Positions 26,201-34,357 of a DNA stretch of 43,876 nt are shown one piece after another. The notes beneath the pieces were generated by a model, which saw nothing but the letters and a program-made list of their open reading frames with translations, did not search any database and was not told the DNA's origin. The position numbers and the translations under genes are program-made. The stretch is from Deltaproteobacteria bacterium (GTDB lineage: Bacteria; Desulfobacterota; Desulfobulbia; Desulfobulbales; Desulfurivibrionaceae): positions 1 through 43,876 of the forward strand of contig JAJZRF010000022.1 of the NCBI GenBank assembly GCA_021847425.1. Reading direction: 5' to 3'. Each line of letters starts with the position of its first letter. Position 1 is the stretch's first letter.

Positions 26201-26365
26201 GCGGCCCGGAACTCCATCGGTCTCGTCCTGGTGGGCGGCATGGCCGTGGGCACCCTGTTCACCCTTTTCGTGGTGCCTTCCATCTACATGCTGGTGGCCC
26301 GCGACCATGGCCAGGACCGGGTCCTGACACCCAACCCCAGCGAAGAGGAGACAGCAACCCCATGA
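23258..26365 (+). CDS. RND-family efflux pump, inner-membrane permease
   Basis: A 1035-residue HAE1-type pump. MKFTDLFIRRPVLALVISLLIIIAG is the usual first helix. The proton-relay aspartates of helix 4 are in SVGLVVDDAIVVVENVERHL. The two large periplasmic loops and 12 membrane segments fit the normal length. The NFP(K/E)-like LNVRQFPKSENASVTVTTVY and the GFSGLVTKPW-like region place it with multidrug (AcrB/MexB/MdtBC-like) rather than metal pumps. The stop overlaps the start of the next small gene (ATGA). Confidence 0.94.
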   Translation: MKFTDLFIRRPVLALVISLLIIIAGLQALRSLNVRQFPKSENASVTVTTVYVGANAELVRGFITTPLERAIAAADGIDYIQSQSAQGLSTITARLKLNYDAIKALAEISSKVDQVRNDLPPEAQVPVINIESADSQFAAAYLSFTSDVLSQNEITDYLTRVVQPRLSAIQGVQRADVLGGRTFAMRIWLKPERMAAYNISPAQILSALAANNYLAAVGQTKGALIQVNLTADTDLRSVEEFKRLVIREENGATIRLADVSDVVLGAEDYDSEVRFSGKTATFMGIWPLPNANSLDMIKLVRTEMASIQKDLPTGLKGRIAYDATAYIDDAIHEVTKTLVDTLIIVMVVIFLFLGSFRSVLIPVVAIPLSLIGGLFLMQLFGFSINLLTLLAIVLSVGLVVDDAIVVVENVERHLSQGKSPLDAALLGARELVGPIIAMTITLVAVYAPIGFQGGLTGSLFREFAFTLAGAVTISGVVALTLSPMMSAKLLKPGIEEHGLAGRIARGFARLRTAYGHRLDATLAARPAVYTVWIVISLLTIPMFTMSSRELAPTEDQGVIFGIVDASANSTLDQTSAFTAAANKIFLSMPETDFTFQLTQPTSGFSGLVTKPWAQRKRSVFQIMPELQKKLQALPGIRIMPVLRPSLPGGGQFPVELVLASTADTTQILKFAQQLQQKAAQSGMFAFPPIIDVKIDQPQSEFVIDRDKVADLGLNLGQVGADLGAMVGGNYVNRFDIEGRSYKVIPQIARVDRLNPEQLKKIYITGPNGQLVPLSTVATIRDSTAPRSLNRFQQLNAVTISGVSIRPLDDTLRYMEGEAAKILPKGYVIDYTGESRQLRTEGNKFLPAFGLAVILIFLVLAAQFNSFRDPFVILAGSVPLAMFGALIFTFLKIPNPNVPFWTNGWTTTLNIYSQVGLVTLVGLVAKNGILIVEFANTLQKQGHAKLAAIREASMTRLRPILMTSTATVAGHFPLTLVTGAGAAARNSIGLVLVGGMAVGTLFTLFVVPSIYMLVARDHGQDRVLTPNPSEEETATP

Positions 26366-26556
26366 GCACGTCCGAGATCTGGAATGCCTTGGGCGGACTG
26401 CCCGAGGAGGAGATGCCCCATGTGGTCACCCGGCTGTTTGCCCTGTACGAGGCCAGGCTCCAGCAGAACCCGGACGACCAGGAAGCCCTGCATTTTTTCA
26501 GCAACCTCGACCTCGCCATCAGCCAGACCTGCCAATGCAACAGCAACAGACGATAA
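26362..26556 (+). CDS. Small hypothetical protein in RND operon
   Basis: A 64-residue protein overlapping the pump stop by 4 bp. It reads MSTSEIWNALGGLPEEEMPHV then TRLFALYEARLQQNPDDQEA and ends in SQTCQCNSNRR. It is predicted to be mostly helical and soluble. I do not recognise the family. The coupling to the pump gene suggests an accessory role for the pump, but this is inference. Confidence 0.7.
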   Translation: MSTSEIWNALGGLPEEEMPHVVTRLFALYEARLQQNPDDQEALHFFSNLDLAISQTCQCNSNRR

Positions 26557-27131
26557 TCCGCCGCAACCAGGCCGCGTATGCGCTGATCAGCGCCGCACTC
26601 TTCCTCTGCCTTGCCCCTGCCAGGTCAGACGCCGCCCAAAGCAATACGGTTGACGCCATGTGCCTGCTGGAAGAACACAATGCGCTGCGCGCCAGCGTGG
26701 GCGTTGCTGACCTGCGCTGGTCCGATGCTCTTGCCAGGCAAGCAACCGGTTGGGCCAACGGGCTAAAAAAAGCGGGCTGCGGAATGAAGCACAGCCATAC
26801 AGCCAAAGCTGGGGAAAACCTCTATTGGGCCAGTCCCCTGAAAACAGGCACCAGAAGCAAGGGAAAAAGCGCCTGGAAATGGCGCCTGACCCAGCAGCCC
26901 ATCACGGGGAGAAACGTGGTCGCCGCCTGGGCCACCGAACAGCCGTGGTACTCCCGGACCACCAACACCTGCGACGCGCCTCCCGGAAAAACCTGCGGCC
27001 ATTACACCCAGATGGTGTGGGAAACCACCCGGGAAGTCGGCTGCGGCAAAGCCGTGTGCAACGACAACTCGCAGATTTGGGTATGCAACTATGCGCCGGC
27101 CGGAAATGTGGTCGGGCAGCGGCCCTACTGA
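26535..27131 (+). CDS. Secreted CAP/SCP-domain (PR-1-like) protein
   Basis: A 198-residue secreted protein. The signal peptide covers residues 1-33 (AALFLCLAPARSDA before AQS). The CAP domain has EEHNALRASVGVADLRWSDALARQATGWANG, the CAP1 signature GHYTQMVWETTREVGCG and the CAP2 signature WVCNYAPAGNVVGQ. Several cysteines (GCGMKH, NTCDAPPGKTCGHY, VCNDN, WVCNY) suggest disulfides. This cysteine-rich form is of the plant PR-1/animal CRISP shape rather than the bacterial YkwD form. It overlaps the preceding gene by 22 bp. Role unknown. Confidence 0.9.
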   Translation: MQQQQTIIRRNQAAYALISAALFLCLAPARSDAAQSNTVDAMCLLEEHNALRASVGVADLRWSDALARQATGWANGLKKAGCGMKHSHTAKAGENLYWASPLKTGTRSKGKSAWKWRLTQQPITGRNVVAAWATEQPWYSRTTNTCDAPPGKTCGHYTQMVWETTREVGCGKAVCNDNSQIWVCNYAPAGNVVGQRPY

Positions 27132-27251
27132 CAGCGCTACCCCGCGCCGGAAACCCCGTAAACTTGCCCACGGCTTCGCGAACCCCTCGACAGTATTTCC
27201 CGATCCAGCTATGATGAAAAAGAAACAACTCAGCCAGGGGAGTCCCTATCC

Positions 27252-28085
27252 ATGGATCAGCCGCTTGCATCACTGAACACCATCGCCGACCGGGCCATCA
27301 CCTATTTGGTGGACTACAGTTTCCAGATGGTCGGGGCCACCATCATCCTCGTTGCCGGTTTTTTCCTGGGCAACTGGGTTGCCGTGGCCGTGGCCAAGGT
27401 CTGTGAAAAACGGGGGCTTGATGTCACCCTGCGCCATTTTCTTTCCTCTCTTGCCAAGATCGTGGTCATCGCCTTTGCGGTGATCATGGCCCTGAGCAAA
27501 TTCGGAATCACCATCGCCCCCTTCATCGCGGCCATCGGCGCGGCCGCCTTCGGCGCCACCTACGCGCTCCAGGGGCCGCTCTCCAACTACGGGGCCGGAC
27601 TGGCCATCATCCTGGGCCGCGCTTTTTTGGTGGGGGACACCATTACGGTGGCCGGAGTCTTCGGGGTGGTGGAGGAGGTTACCCTGGCCCACACCACCCT
27701 GCTCACCGAGGACGGAGTCAAGATCACCGTGCCCAACAAGCATATTGTCGGGGAGATTCTGCACAATTCCGGGGAGTACCGCATTGTCGAAAGCTCGGTG
27801 GGCATCGGCTACGACGCCGACCCGACCAAGGCCATCGGGGTCATCACCCAGGCCCTTGCTGGCTTTCCCCAGCTGAAAGGCGGAACGGCGCCGCAGATCG
27901 GCGTCGATGATTTCCGCGATTCCTCGGTGGCCATCGGCTACCGCTACTGGGTGCCCACCCAGCGCTACATCGAAACCATGCATGCCGTGAACCTGGCCGT
28001 GTATCAAGCGTTGGGCCGGGCCGGAATCTCCATCCCCTTCCCGCAACGGGTGGTCACCATAATGAAGGATCAAAACCTTTCATGA
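27252..28085 (+). CDS. MscS-family small-conductance mechanosensitive channel
   Basis: A 277-residue channel of near-MscS length. Three membrane helices end in the pore helix FIAAIGAAAFGATYALQGPLSNYGAG, equivalent to TM3 of MscS with its Ala/Gly packing. The beta domain follows (GRAFLVGDTITVAGVFGVVEEVTLAHTTLLTEDGVKITVPN, with the conserved PN). The C-terminus is short, ending FPQRVVTIMK. ATG 27252 follows CAGGGGAG. It is 120 bp after the CAP gene and overlaps the next gene by 4 bp. Confidence 0.93.
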   Translation: MDQPLASLNTIADRAITYLVDYSFQMVGATIILVAGFFLGNWVAVAVAKVCEKRGLDVTLRHFLSSLAKIVVIAFAVIMALSKFGITIAPFIAAIGAAAFGATYALQGPLSNYGAGLAIILGRAFLVGDTITVAGVFGVVEEVTLAHTTLLTEDGVKITVPNKHIVGEILHNSGEYRIVESSVGIGYDADPTKAIGVITQALAGFPQLKGGTAPQIGVDDFRDSSVAIGYRYWVPTQRYIETMHAVNLAVYQALGRAGISIPFPQRVVTIMKDQNLS

Positions 28086-29020
28086 GCATGAACAAGCCCT
28101 ACGATACCGCAACCCTGCTCAAGCTGGCGACCTATGCCTCCACCGCCACGGCGGTGATGCTCATCGGCGTCAAATGCGTGGCCTGGCTCATGACCGGTTC
28201 CTTGAGTGTCATGGCCTCCCTGGTGGATTCGCTCATGGATGGCGCCGCCTCCCTGATCAACCTCCTGGCTGTGCGCTATTCCTTGAAATCCGCGGACGAG
28301 GACCATCAGTTCGGGCACGGCAAGGCGGAATCCCTGGCTGGCCTGGGCCAGGCTTGCTTTATCGCCGGTTCGGCCATCTTCCTGCTCATGCAGACCGCCG
28401 AACGCTTGAAGCACCCGCAGCCCCTGCAGGAGGTCAGTGCCGGTCTGTGGATCATGTTTTTCGCCATCGCTGCCACCCTGTTGCTCCTGGCCTTTCAGGG
28501 CTATGTCATCAAGAAGACCAATTCGTCGGCTATCCGCGCCGACGCCCTGCATTACAAAACCGATCTGCTCACCAACACGGCCACCATCTTCGCCCTGCTT
28601 TTCGCCACCTCGGGCTGGCCCCTGCTGGACCCGCTGGCCGCCCTCGCCATTGCCTGTTATATTCTCTACAGCGCTTGGCAGATCGGCCATGAAGCCATGC
28701 AGGTTCTCATGGACCGTGAGCTTCCGGAAGAAACCCGCCAGCGCATCTGTGATATCGTCCTGGCCCATGCAACCGTGCTCGGCATTCACGACCTGCGCAC
28801 CCGGCAGTCCGGCCAGACCATGCTCATCCAGCTCCATCTCGACCTGGACCAGGGTCTGCCCCTTGCCGAGGCGCACCGGGTGGCGGATGAGGTGGAGGAC
28901 GCCATCATGATCGTCTTTCCCCAAGCGGATGTCCTTATCCATCAGGATCCCCGCAATCCGGCCCGCTACCGCCACAATCCCCAGGAATGCAGAAATCCCC
29001 CCGAAACACCCCTGCGTTGA
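28082..29020 (+). CDS. fieF: Cation diffusion facilitator, FieF/YiiP-type
   Basis: A 312-residue CDF metal transporter. The metal site in the membrane is built from DSLMD in helix 2 and HYKTD in helix 5, the pattern of Zn/Fe/Cd carriers. The FGHGKAESLAGL loop is diagnostic. The C-terminal cytoplasmic domain contains GIHDLRTRQSG, HLDLDQGLPLAEAHRVADEVE and the terminal DVLIHQDP. Six membrane helices are predicted. It overlaps the channel gene by 4 bp, linking them in one operon. Confidence 0.93.
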   Translation: MSMNKPYDTATLLKLATYASTATAVMLIGVKCVAWLMTGSLSVMASLVDSLMDGAASLINLLAVRYSLKSADEDHQFGHGKAESLAGLGQACFIAGSAIFLLMQTAERLKHPQPLQEVSAGLWIMFFAIAATLLLLAFQGYVIKKTNSSAIRADALHYKTDLLTNTATIFALLFATSGWPLLDPLAALAIACYILYSAWQIGHEAMQVLMDRELPEETRQRICDIVLAHATVLGIHDLRTRQSGQTMLIQLHLDLDQGLPLAEAHRVADEVEDAIMIVFPQADVLIHQDPRNPARYRHNPQECRNPPETPLR

Positions 29021-29117
29021 TCCGCCCATCCGCCTAAGCCCGTCTTTGCCGTTGACCGCCAAACCCGTGCAGGGTACAAGAGAGAAATTCAAACGCGCAC
29101 CACCCGGAAAGGTGATT

Positions 29118-31097
29118 ATGCTGAACACAATTATGCGCACGGCTCTTGCCTATTGCCTGGCCCTGGCCGCAATCTTCGGCTTCTGGTATGGCGCCGGCCT
29201 GCCCCGCCCGATTCCGGAACCGGAAGTGGCAACGCACCACACCCTGCAATGCGTGTCCTACGCGCCCTTTGCAAAGGACCAGTCCCCCTTTGATTTTGCC
29301 AAGGGCATGACCATTGCCCCTGCCCGGATAGATGCGGACCTGGCCATTCTCTCCCAACATTTTTCCTGCATCCGCACCTATTCGGTCGCAGGGCTTGAGG
29401 CCTTGCCCGCGTATGCGGAAAAATACCGGATGAAGATACTGCTGGGCGCCTGGGTGTCGGCCGACCCGCTAGCCACCCAGCAGGAGCTGCACAAGGTGGT
29501 CGAGCTTGCCAAACGGTACCCGGCAATTGTCCGGGCGGTGGTGGTGGGCAACGAAGCCCTGCTCCGCAGGGAGGTTACCGGGGCGCAGCTCGCCGGGTAT
29601 ATCCGCCAGGTCAAGGCAGCCCTGCCGGGGGTGGAGGTCACCTATGCGGATGTCTGGGAGTTCTGGCTCAAACACCCGGAGGTGGCGCCGGCCTGCGACT
29701 TTATCACCATCCACATCCTCCCCTACTGGGAGGATAAGCCGGTGGCAATCTCGGCGGCCATGGACCACATCAAAAAAATCCGGGAAGAAATCGGCAAGAA
29801 GATTCCGGGCAAGGAAATCCTCATCGGCGAAACCGGCTGGCCCTCCCAGGGGCGCATGCGGGAAGCATCGCTCCCCAGCCTGGAAAATCAGGCCCGTTTT
29901 ATCCGCGGCTTCATCGCCCTGGCCGAGCAGGAACATTGGCAATACAACCTGATCGAAGCCTTTGACCAGCCGTGGAAACGGGCCAAGGAAGGCGCGGTGG
30001 GCGGCTACTGGGGGTTGTACAGCGCCGACCGGGCCGATAAACATGTCCTTGCCGGACCGGTCTCGAATTTCCCCGGCTGGCGGCTGCTGTTTATGCAGTC
30101 CGGCGCCATTGCCCTGCTCACCCTGCTCATTGCCCGCCGCCACAGCTCCATGAGCGCATCCCGCTGGCTGCTGTTTTCCCTGGCCATGGCCACCGGCGCC
30201 ATCCTTATCGTGCTGCAGGGGCATCAATTTTTCATCATTTCCACCAACACCTTTGAATACCTCTGGGCTTTTCTCGTTCTCTCGCTGAGCGCCGGCGTCT
30301 ACCTGCTGGCGCTTCAGGCCATCGGTTCCGGAACCACGCCCAGACACCTCAACCTGGAGGGGTCCATGGATTCCCTGCGGGATTTTCTCCGGGGCAGATC
30401 CCGCCTCAACCCCGAAGCCGTGGGTGGCGTTCTGCGCTTGGGGGTTATTGCCTGCGCCCTGGTTGCTGTCCTTGGCCTGGTCTTTGACGCCCGCTACCGG
30501 AGCTTCAACAACTTCGGTTTTGCCATTCCCGCCCTTGCCTATGTCTGGTTTTCCCGCAGGCAGCCCGGCCTAGTGGCCCCGTCCATGCTCGAACACCTCA
30601 GCGGGCTGCTGCTCGCCGCAGGCGGGGTGGCTATCCTGATCAACGAAACCCCGCTGAACCGGCAGGCCGATATCTGGGTGGCCATCTGCCTGCTGCTGGC
30701 CTACCCCCTCTGGCGGGCAAGCAGGCCCGTTTCCCTGCGCCCCCTGCTGCCCTTCGGGATCCTGGTGCTTGGCGCTTTTATCGCCTTTGCCGCCTTGCGC
30801 CAGGGAATCTTTATCTCGGAAAGGCTGGTGGAGGTCTGCGCGGACACGCCGGACAAGACCGTCTGCCTGGTCCGCTCGCTGATCGGCAAGCTGATGTACC
30901 ATCAGGTCTTTGCCTGGACCAGCCTGACCCTGGCCGTGCTTGCGGTCTGGCGCAATGCGGTGTGGCTGTGCTGCCTGGCCCTGGTTGCCAGCCTGGCCGG
31001 CCTGGCTTTTTACAATGTCAATCTGGCGGCCCTTGCCTTTGTCCTGGCCGGACTCACCCTGGCCAACCGGATAAACACCAAGACCATTTCCCCATGA
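29118..31097 (+). CDS. Membrane-bound GH17 beta-1,3-glucanase/glucosyltransferase-like protein
   Basis: A 659-residue protein. After an N-terminal membrane helix, residues about 40-300 are a glycoside hydrolase family 17 barrel: the acid/base Glu146 in VVVGNEALL and the nucleophile Glu238 in IGETGWPSQG. The C-terminal half holds about 9-10 membrane helices. The closest known arrangement is the GH17 part of NdvB/NdvC-type proteins that make or branch cyclic beta-1,3 glucans, so it may be a periplasmic transglycosylase. ATG 29118 has AAGGTG 4 nt upstream; it is the first start after the transporter gene. The stop overlaps rsmG. Confidence 0.85.
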   Translation: MLNTIMRTALAYCLALAAIFGFWYGAGLPRPIPEPEVATHHTLQCVSYAPFAKDQSPFDFAKGMTIAPARIDADLAILSQHFSCIRTYSVAGLEALPAYAEKYRMKILLGAWVSADPLATQQELHKVVELAKRYPAIVRAVVVGNEALLRREVTGAQLAGYIRQVKAALPGVEVTYADVWEFWLKHPEVAPACDFITIHILPYWEDKPVAISAAMDHIKKIREEIGKKIPGKEILIGETGWPSQGRMREASLPSLENQARFIRGFIALAEQEHWQYNLIEAFDQPWKRAKEGAVGGYWGLYSADRADKHVLAGPVSNFPGWRLLFMQSGAIALLTLLIARRHSSMSASRWLLFSLAMATGAILIVLQGHQFFIISTNTFEYLWAFLVLSLSAGVYLLALQAIGSGTTPRHLNLEGSMDSLRDFLRGRSRLNPEAVGGVLRLGVIACALVAVLGLVFDARYRSFNNFGFAIPALAYVWFSRRQPGLVAPSMLEHLSGLLLAAGGVAILINETPLNRQADIWVAICLLLAYPLWRASRPVSLRPLLPFGILVLGAFIAFAALRQGIFISERLVEVCADTPDKTVCLVRSLIGKLMYHQVFAWTSLTLAVLAVWRNAVWLCCLALVASLAGLAFYNVNLAALAFVLAGLTLANRINTKTISP

Positions 31098-31777
31098 CCG
31101 GCAGCCAGGGCAAAGAGATCCTGCAGGAAGGGCTGGCCGCCATGGGTATCACCCTTGACAGCCAGGCCCAGGAGCGGCTTGTGACCTACTGCGCTGAGCT
31201 GCTCCGCTGGAGCGCCAAGATCAATCTGGTGGCCAGGGCGGAGCTGCGCGAAATCTGGGAGACCCACTTCCTCGATTCCCTGAGCCTGCTCCGGGTTCTC
31301 CCGCCGCCGGAGAATACGCAGCAACCGCTCCTGGACATCGGCACTGGCGCGGGCTTTCCCGGCCTGGCCCTCAAGGCGGCCCGGCCTGAGCTGCCGGTTA
31401 TCCTGGTGGAACCCCGCCAGAAACGGGTTTCTTTTTTACGCCACGTCATCAGAACCCTGGGGTTGAAAGACATCGAGGTGCTCTGCGGCCGGTTGGAAAA
31501 AAATTCCGCCAAGGTGGATGACCAAACTCTTGCCGTGCCCATCATCACCAGCCGCGCCTTCACCAACCTCGGTGAATTTCTCCTGCATGCCGGGGCAGTC
31601 AACCCGATGGGCGGCCGGGTCATCTGCATGAAAGGCCCCCGGTCCGGGGAGGAGATCAGCGCCTGGCGGCTTGCCCAGCCGGAGAGCCCCTATCGGCTAC
31701 AGGAAATTATCGAACTGACCCTGCCCTTTTCCGGCAAGGTCCGCAACCTTGTCATCTTCAGCAAAGAAGGTCCGTAA
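31094..31777 (+). CDS. rsmG: RsmG, 16S rRNA (guanine-N7) methyltransferase
   Basis: A 227-residue SAM-dependent methyltransferase that modifies G527 of 16S rRNA. Signature pieces are [21 protein letters not shown], the SAM-binding [40 protein letters not shown], and [17 protein letters not shown]. Length is normal. The start overlaps the GH17 stop by 4 bp. It is not beside mnmG or parA, its common partners. Confidence 0.94.
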   Translation: MTGSQGKEILQEGLAAMGITLDSQAQERLVTYCAELLRWSAKINLVARAELREIWETHFLDSLSLLRVLPPPENTQQPLLDIGTGAGFPGLALKAARPELPVILVEPRQKRVSFLRHVIRTLGLKDIEVLCGRLEKNSAKVDDQTLAVPIITSRAFTNLGEFLLHAGAVNPMGGRVICMKGPRSGEEISAWRLAQPESPYRLQEIIELTLPFSGKVRNLVIFSKEGP

Positions 31778-31782
31778 CAATC

Positions 31783-33273
31783 ATGGACACCCCCAAGACT
31801 CCGGCCATCATGTTCCAGGGCACCTGCTCCAACGCGGGCAAATCCGTGCTCACTGCGGCCCTGTGCCGCATCCTCTTGCAGGACGGCTTGCGGGTCGCGC
31901 CGTTCAAGGCCCAGAACATGTCGCTCAACTCTTTTGTCACCCGCGGCGGCGGCGAGATGGGCCGGGCCCAGGTGGTGCAGGCCCAGGCCGCGCTCCTCGA
32001 CCCGGATGTGCGCATGAACCCCGTGCTGCTCAAGCCCTCCAGCGACACAGGCAGCCAGGTCATCCTCCTGGGCAAACCGGTGGGCAACATGACGGTGAAC
32101 GACTATCTGGCCTACAAACCCCAGGCCTTTGTCGCGGTGCAGGCGGCCTACGATTCCCTGGCCAGCGAATACGAGGTCATGGTGCTGGAAGGGGCGGGCA
32201 GCCCTGCCGAGGTGAATCTCAAGGCCCACGACATCGTCAACATGCCCATGGCCCGGTATGCCCAGGCCAAGGTGCTGCTGGTGGGGGATATCGACCGGGG
32301 CGGGGTGTTCGCCTCCTTTGTCGGCACCATGGAGATATTGGACGACTGGGAGCGGGAGTTGATCGCAGGCTTTGTGGTGAACCGCTTCCGGGGCCAGAAA
32401 TCCCTGCTCGCCGAGGCGCTCACCTACATGGAAAATAAAACCGGCAAACCGGTGCTGGGGGTGGTGGATTATCTGGCCAACCTGGGGCTGCCGGAAGAGG
32501 ATTCGGTGAACTTCAAGGCCGGACTTTTCAGCCCGCACCCCCCCGCAGGCGTCCATGTCACCGTGGCGCTCATCGACCTGCCGCACATCTCGAACTTCAC
32601 CGATTTCGAACCGTTTCTGGCCGAGCCGGACCTGTTTGTCAAGATCGCCAGAACCCCGGCGGATATCGCGGACGCGGACGCGGTGATCCTGCCGGGCAGC
32701 AAGAACGTGATCAGTGATCTCAAGTGGCTAGTCAAATCCGGTCTGGCCGAGGTACTGAAACAATACAGCCAGCAGGGGCGGGAGATCGCCGGCATCTGCG
32801 GCGGCTTTCAGATGCTGGGGCACAGCATCGACGACCCCTACCATATCGAGTCCACCGGAGAAACCCTCACAGGCCTCGGGTTGCTCGACCTTGCCACGGT
32901 GTTGGAGAAGGACAAAACCCTGACCCGGCAGATGGGCCACCATCTCGCCTCGGGTCTTGCGGTGCACGGCTATGAGATCCACCACGGCCAGAGCCGGGCG
33001 CACGAGACCTGCGACATCCTCCGCTTCGACAACGGGAAAAGCGGCGGGGCCGGCAACCCCGCCCAAACCATCTGGGGCACCTATCTGCACGGCATCTTCG
33101 ACGCGGACCCCTTCCGGCGCTGGTTCATCGACCGCTTGCGGCAAAGGCGGGACCTTGCCCCGCTCAACAAGGTGCAGGCAGCCTATGACCTGGAACCGGC
33201 CTTTGACCGGCTGGCCGAGGCGGTGCGCAGCCAGATCGACATGAACGCCATCTACCGCTTGCTCAACAAATGA
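31783..33273 (+). CDS. cobQ: Cobyric acid synthase CobQ/CbiP
   Basis: A 496-residue glutamine-dependent amidase that amidates the b, d, e and g side chains of adenosylcobyrinic acid a,c-diamide. N-terminal dethiobiotin-synthase-like domain: P-loop [40 protein letters not shown] and [12 protein letters not shown]-terminal GATase: nucleophile Cys in [11 protein letters not shown] and the catalytic His in GTYLHGIFD. It starts 5 bp after rsmG and overlaps cbiB by 4 bp. No cobalamin riboswitch was recognised upstream. Confidence 0.96.
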   Translation: MDTPKTPAIMFQGTCSNAGKSVLTAALCRILLQDGLRVAPFKAQNMSLNSFVTRGGGEMGRAQVVQAQAALLDPDVRMNPVLLKPSSDTGSQVILLGKPVGNMTVNDYLAYKPQAFVAVQAAYDSLASEYEVMVLEGAGSPAEVNLKAHDIVNMPMARYAQAKVLLVGDIDRGGVFASFVGTMEILDDWERELIAGFVVNRFRGQKSLLAEALTYMENKTGKPVLGVVDYLANLGLPEEDSVNFKAGLFSPHPPAGVHVTVALIDLPHISNFTDFEPFLAEPDLFVKIARTPADIADADAVILPGSKNVISDLKWLVKSGLAEVLKQYSQQGREIAGICGGFQMLGHSIDDPYHIESTGETLTGLGLLDLATVLEKDKTLTRQMGHHLASGLAVHGYEIHHGQSRAHETCDILRFDNGKSGGAGNPAQTIWGTYLHGIFDADPFRRWFIDRLRQRRDLAPLNKVQAAYDLEPAFDRLAEAVRSQIDMNAIYRLLNK

Positions 33274-34238
33274 TCTCTCTCGAATACCAGATACTCATCG
33301 CCGTTGTTCTGGATCAGCTGCTCGGCGACCCGCGCTGGCTGCCGCATCCAGTGCGGCTCATCGGCGCGGCCTGCCTCCGGGGCGAACGGCTCACCCGCGC
33401 CGTGCTGCCGCCGCGCATGGCCGGAATCTGCACCGTGGCCCTGATCCTTGGCCTGACCGGGCTCTCGGTCTGGAGCCTGATCACCGTTGCCACCGTAATC
33501 CACCCCTGGCTGGGAACCGCGGCGTCCATCCTCCTGCTCTACACCACCATCGCCCCCCGGGATCTGGTGCGCCACAGCACCGAGGTCCACGCCGCCCTGC
33601 GAAACGGGGATCTCCCAGAGGCCCGCCAACGGGTGTCCATGATCGTGGGCCGGGACACGGCCAATCTTGACGAGGCAGGGGTGGCCAGGGCGGCGGTGGA
33701 GTCGGTGGCGGAATCCATGGTGGACGGAGTGACCGCCCCGCTTTTCTTTGCCTTGCTGGGCGGGCCCTTGGCGGCCATGCTTTACAAAGCGATCAACACC
33801 ATGGACTCCATGTTCGGCTACAAAAATGAACGCTATCTTGATTTCGGTTGGGCTGCGGCCCGGCTGGACGACCTGGCAAACTTTGTCCCGGCCCGCCTCA
33901 CCTCCCTGATGATCCCGGCCGCAGCCTTCCCGCTCCGCCTCGATCCGAAACGTTCCCTGCTGATCCTGCTCCGGGACCGGTTTGCCCATGCCAGCCCCAA
34001 TTCTGGCCACAGCGAAGCGGCGGTGGCCGGCGCCTTGGGCGTGCAGCTGGGCGGCCCGAACAGCTACTTCGGCACGGTGGTGGAAAAACCGGCCATCGGC
34101 GATGCCACCCGGCCCCTGGAAGCCCAAGACATCCTCCGCGCCAACCGTCTGATGCTGCTCTCCTCCGCCTTGACCCTGCTGGTCTGCCTCGCCCTGCGCC
34201 GGCATCTCCTTGCCTTCCTGCCCGGAATGCTGCCCTGA
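33270..34238 (+). CDS. cbiB: Adenosylcobinamide-phosphate synthase CbiB/CobD
   Basis: A 322-residue membrane protein that attaches aminopropanol (or its phosphate) to cobyric acid. It begins [27 protein letters not shown], the diagnostic start, and contains [62 protein letters not shown] and [20 protein letters not shown]. About five hydrophobic segments. Coupled to cobQ by a 4-bp overlap, so the two late corrin-ring steps are encoded together. Confidence 0.95.
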   Translation: MISLEYQILIAVVLDQLLGDPRWLPHPVRLIGAACLRGERLTRAVLPPRMAGICTVALILGLTGLSVWSLITVATVIHPWLGTAASILLLYTTIAPRDLVRHSTEVHAALRNGDLPEARQRVSMIVGRDTANLDEAGVARAAVESVAESMVDGVTAPLFFALLGGPLAAMLYKAINTMDSMFGYKNERYLDFGWAAARLDDLANFVPARLTSLMIPAAAFPLRLDPKRSLLILLRDRFAHASPNSGHSEAAVAGALGVQLGGPNSYFGTVVEKPAIGDATRPLEAQDILRANRLMLLSSALTLLVCLALRRHLLAFLPGMLP

Positions 34239-34357
34239 TTCTCGGCCCATCCGGCCGCCAAGGATATCTCTGGATTTTTCCGGCCCCGAAAGCTACGATC
34301 AAGAAAGAAACCCTTTATCGCGGCATGGCAAGCCCCTCTCCAAGACATGGGAATGGC

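Noticed and set aside
31783-34238. Cobalamin riboswitch for cobQ-cbiB
   Set aside because: cobQ begins 5 bp after rsmG, leaving no room for a leader, and no B12-box-like sequence was seen upstream.
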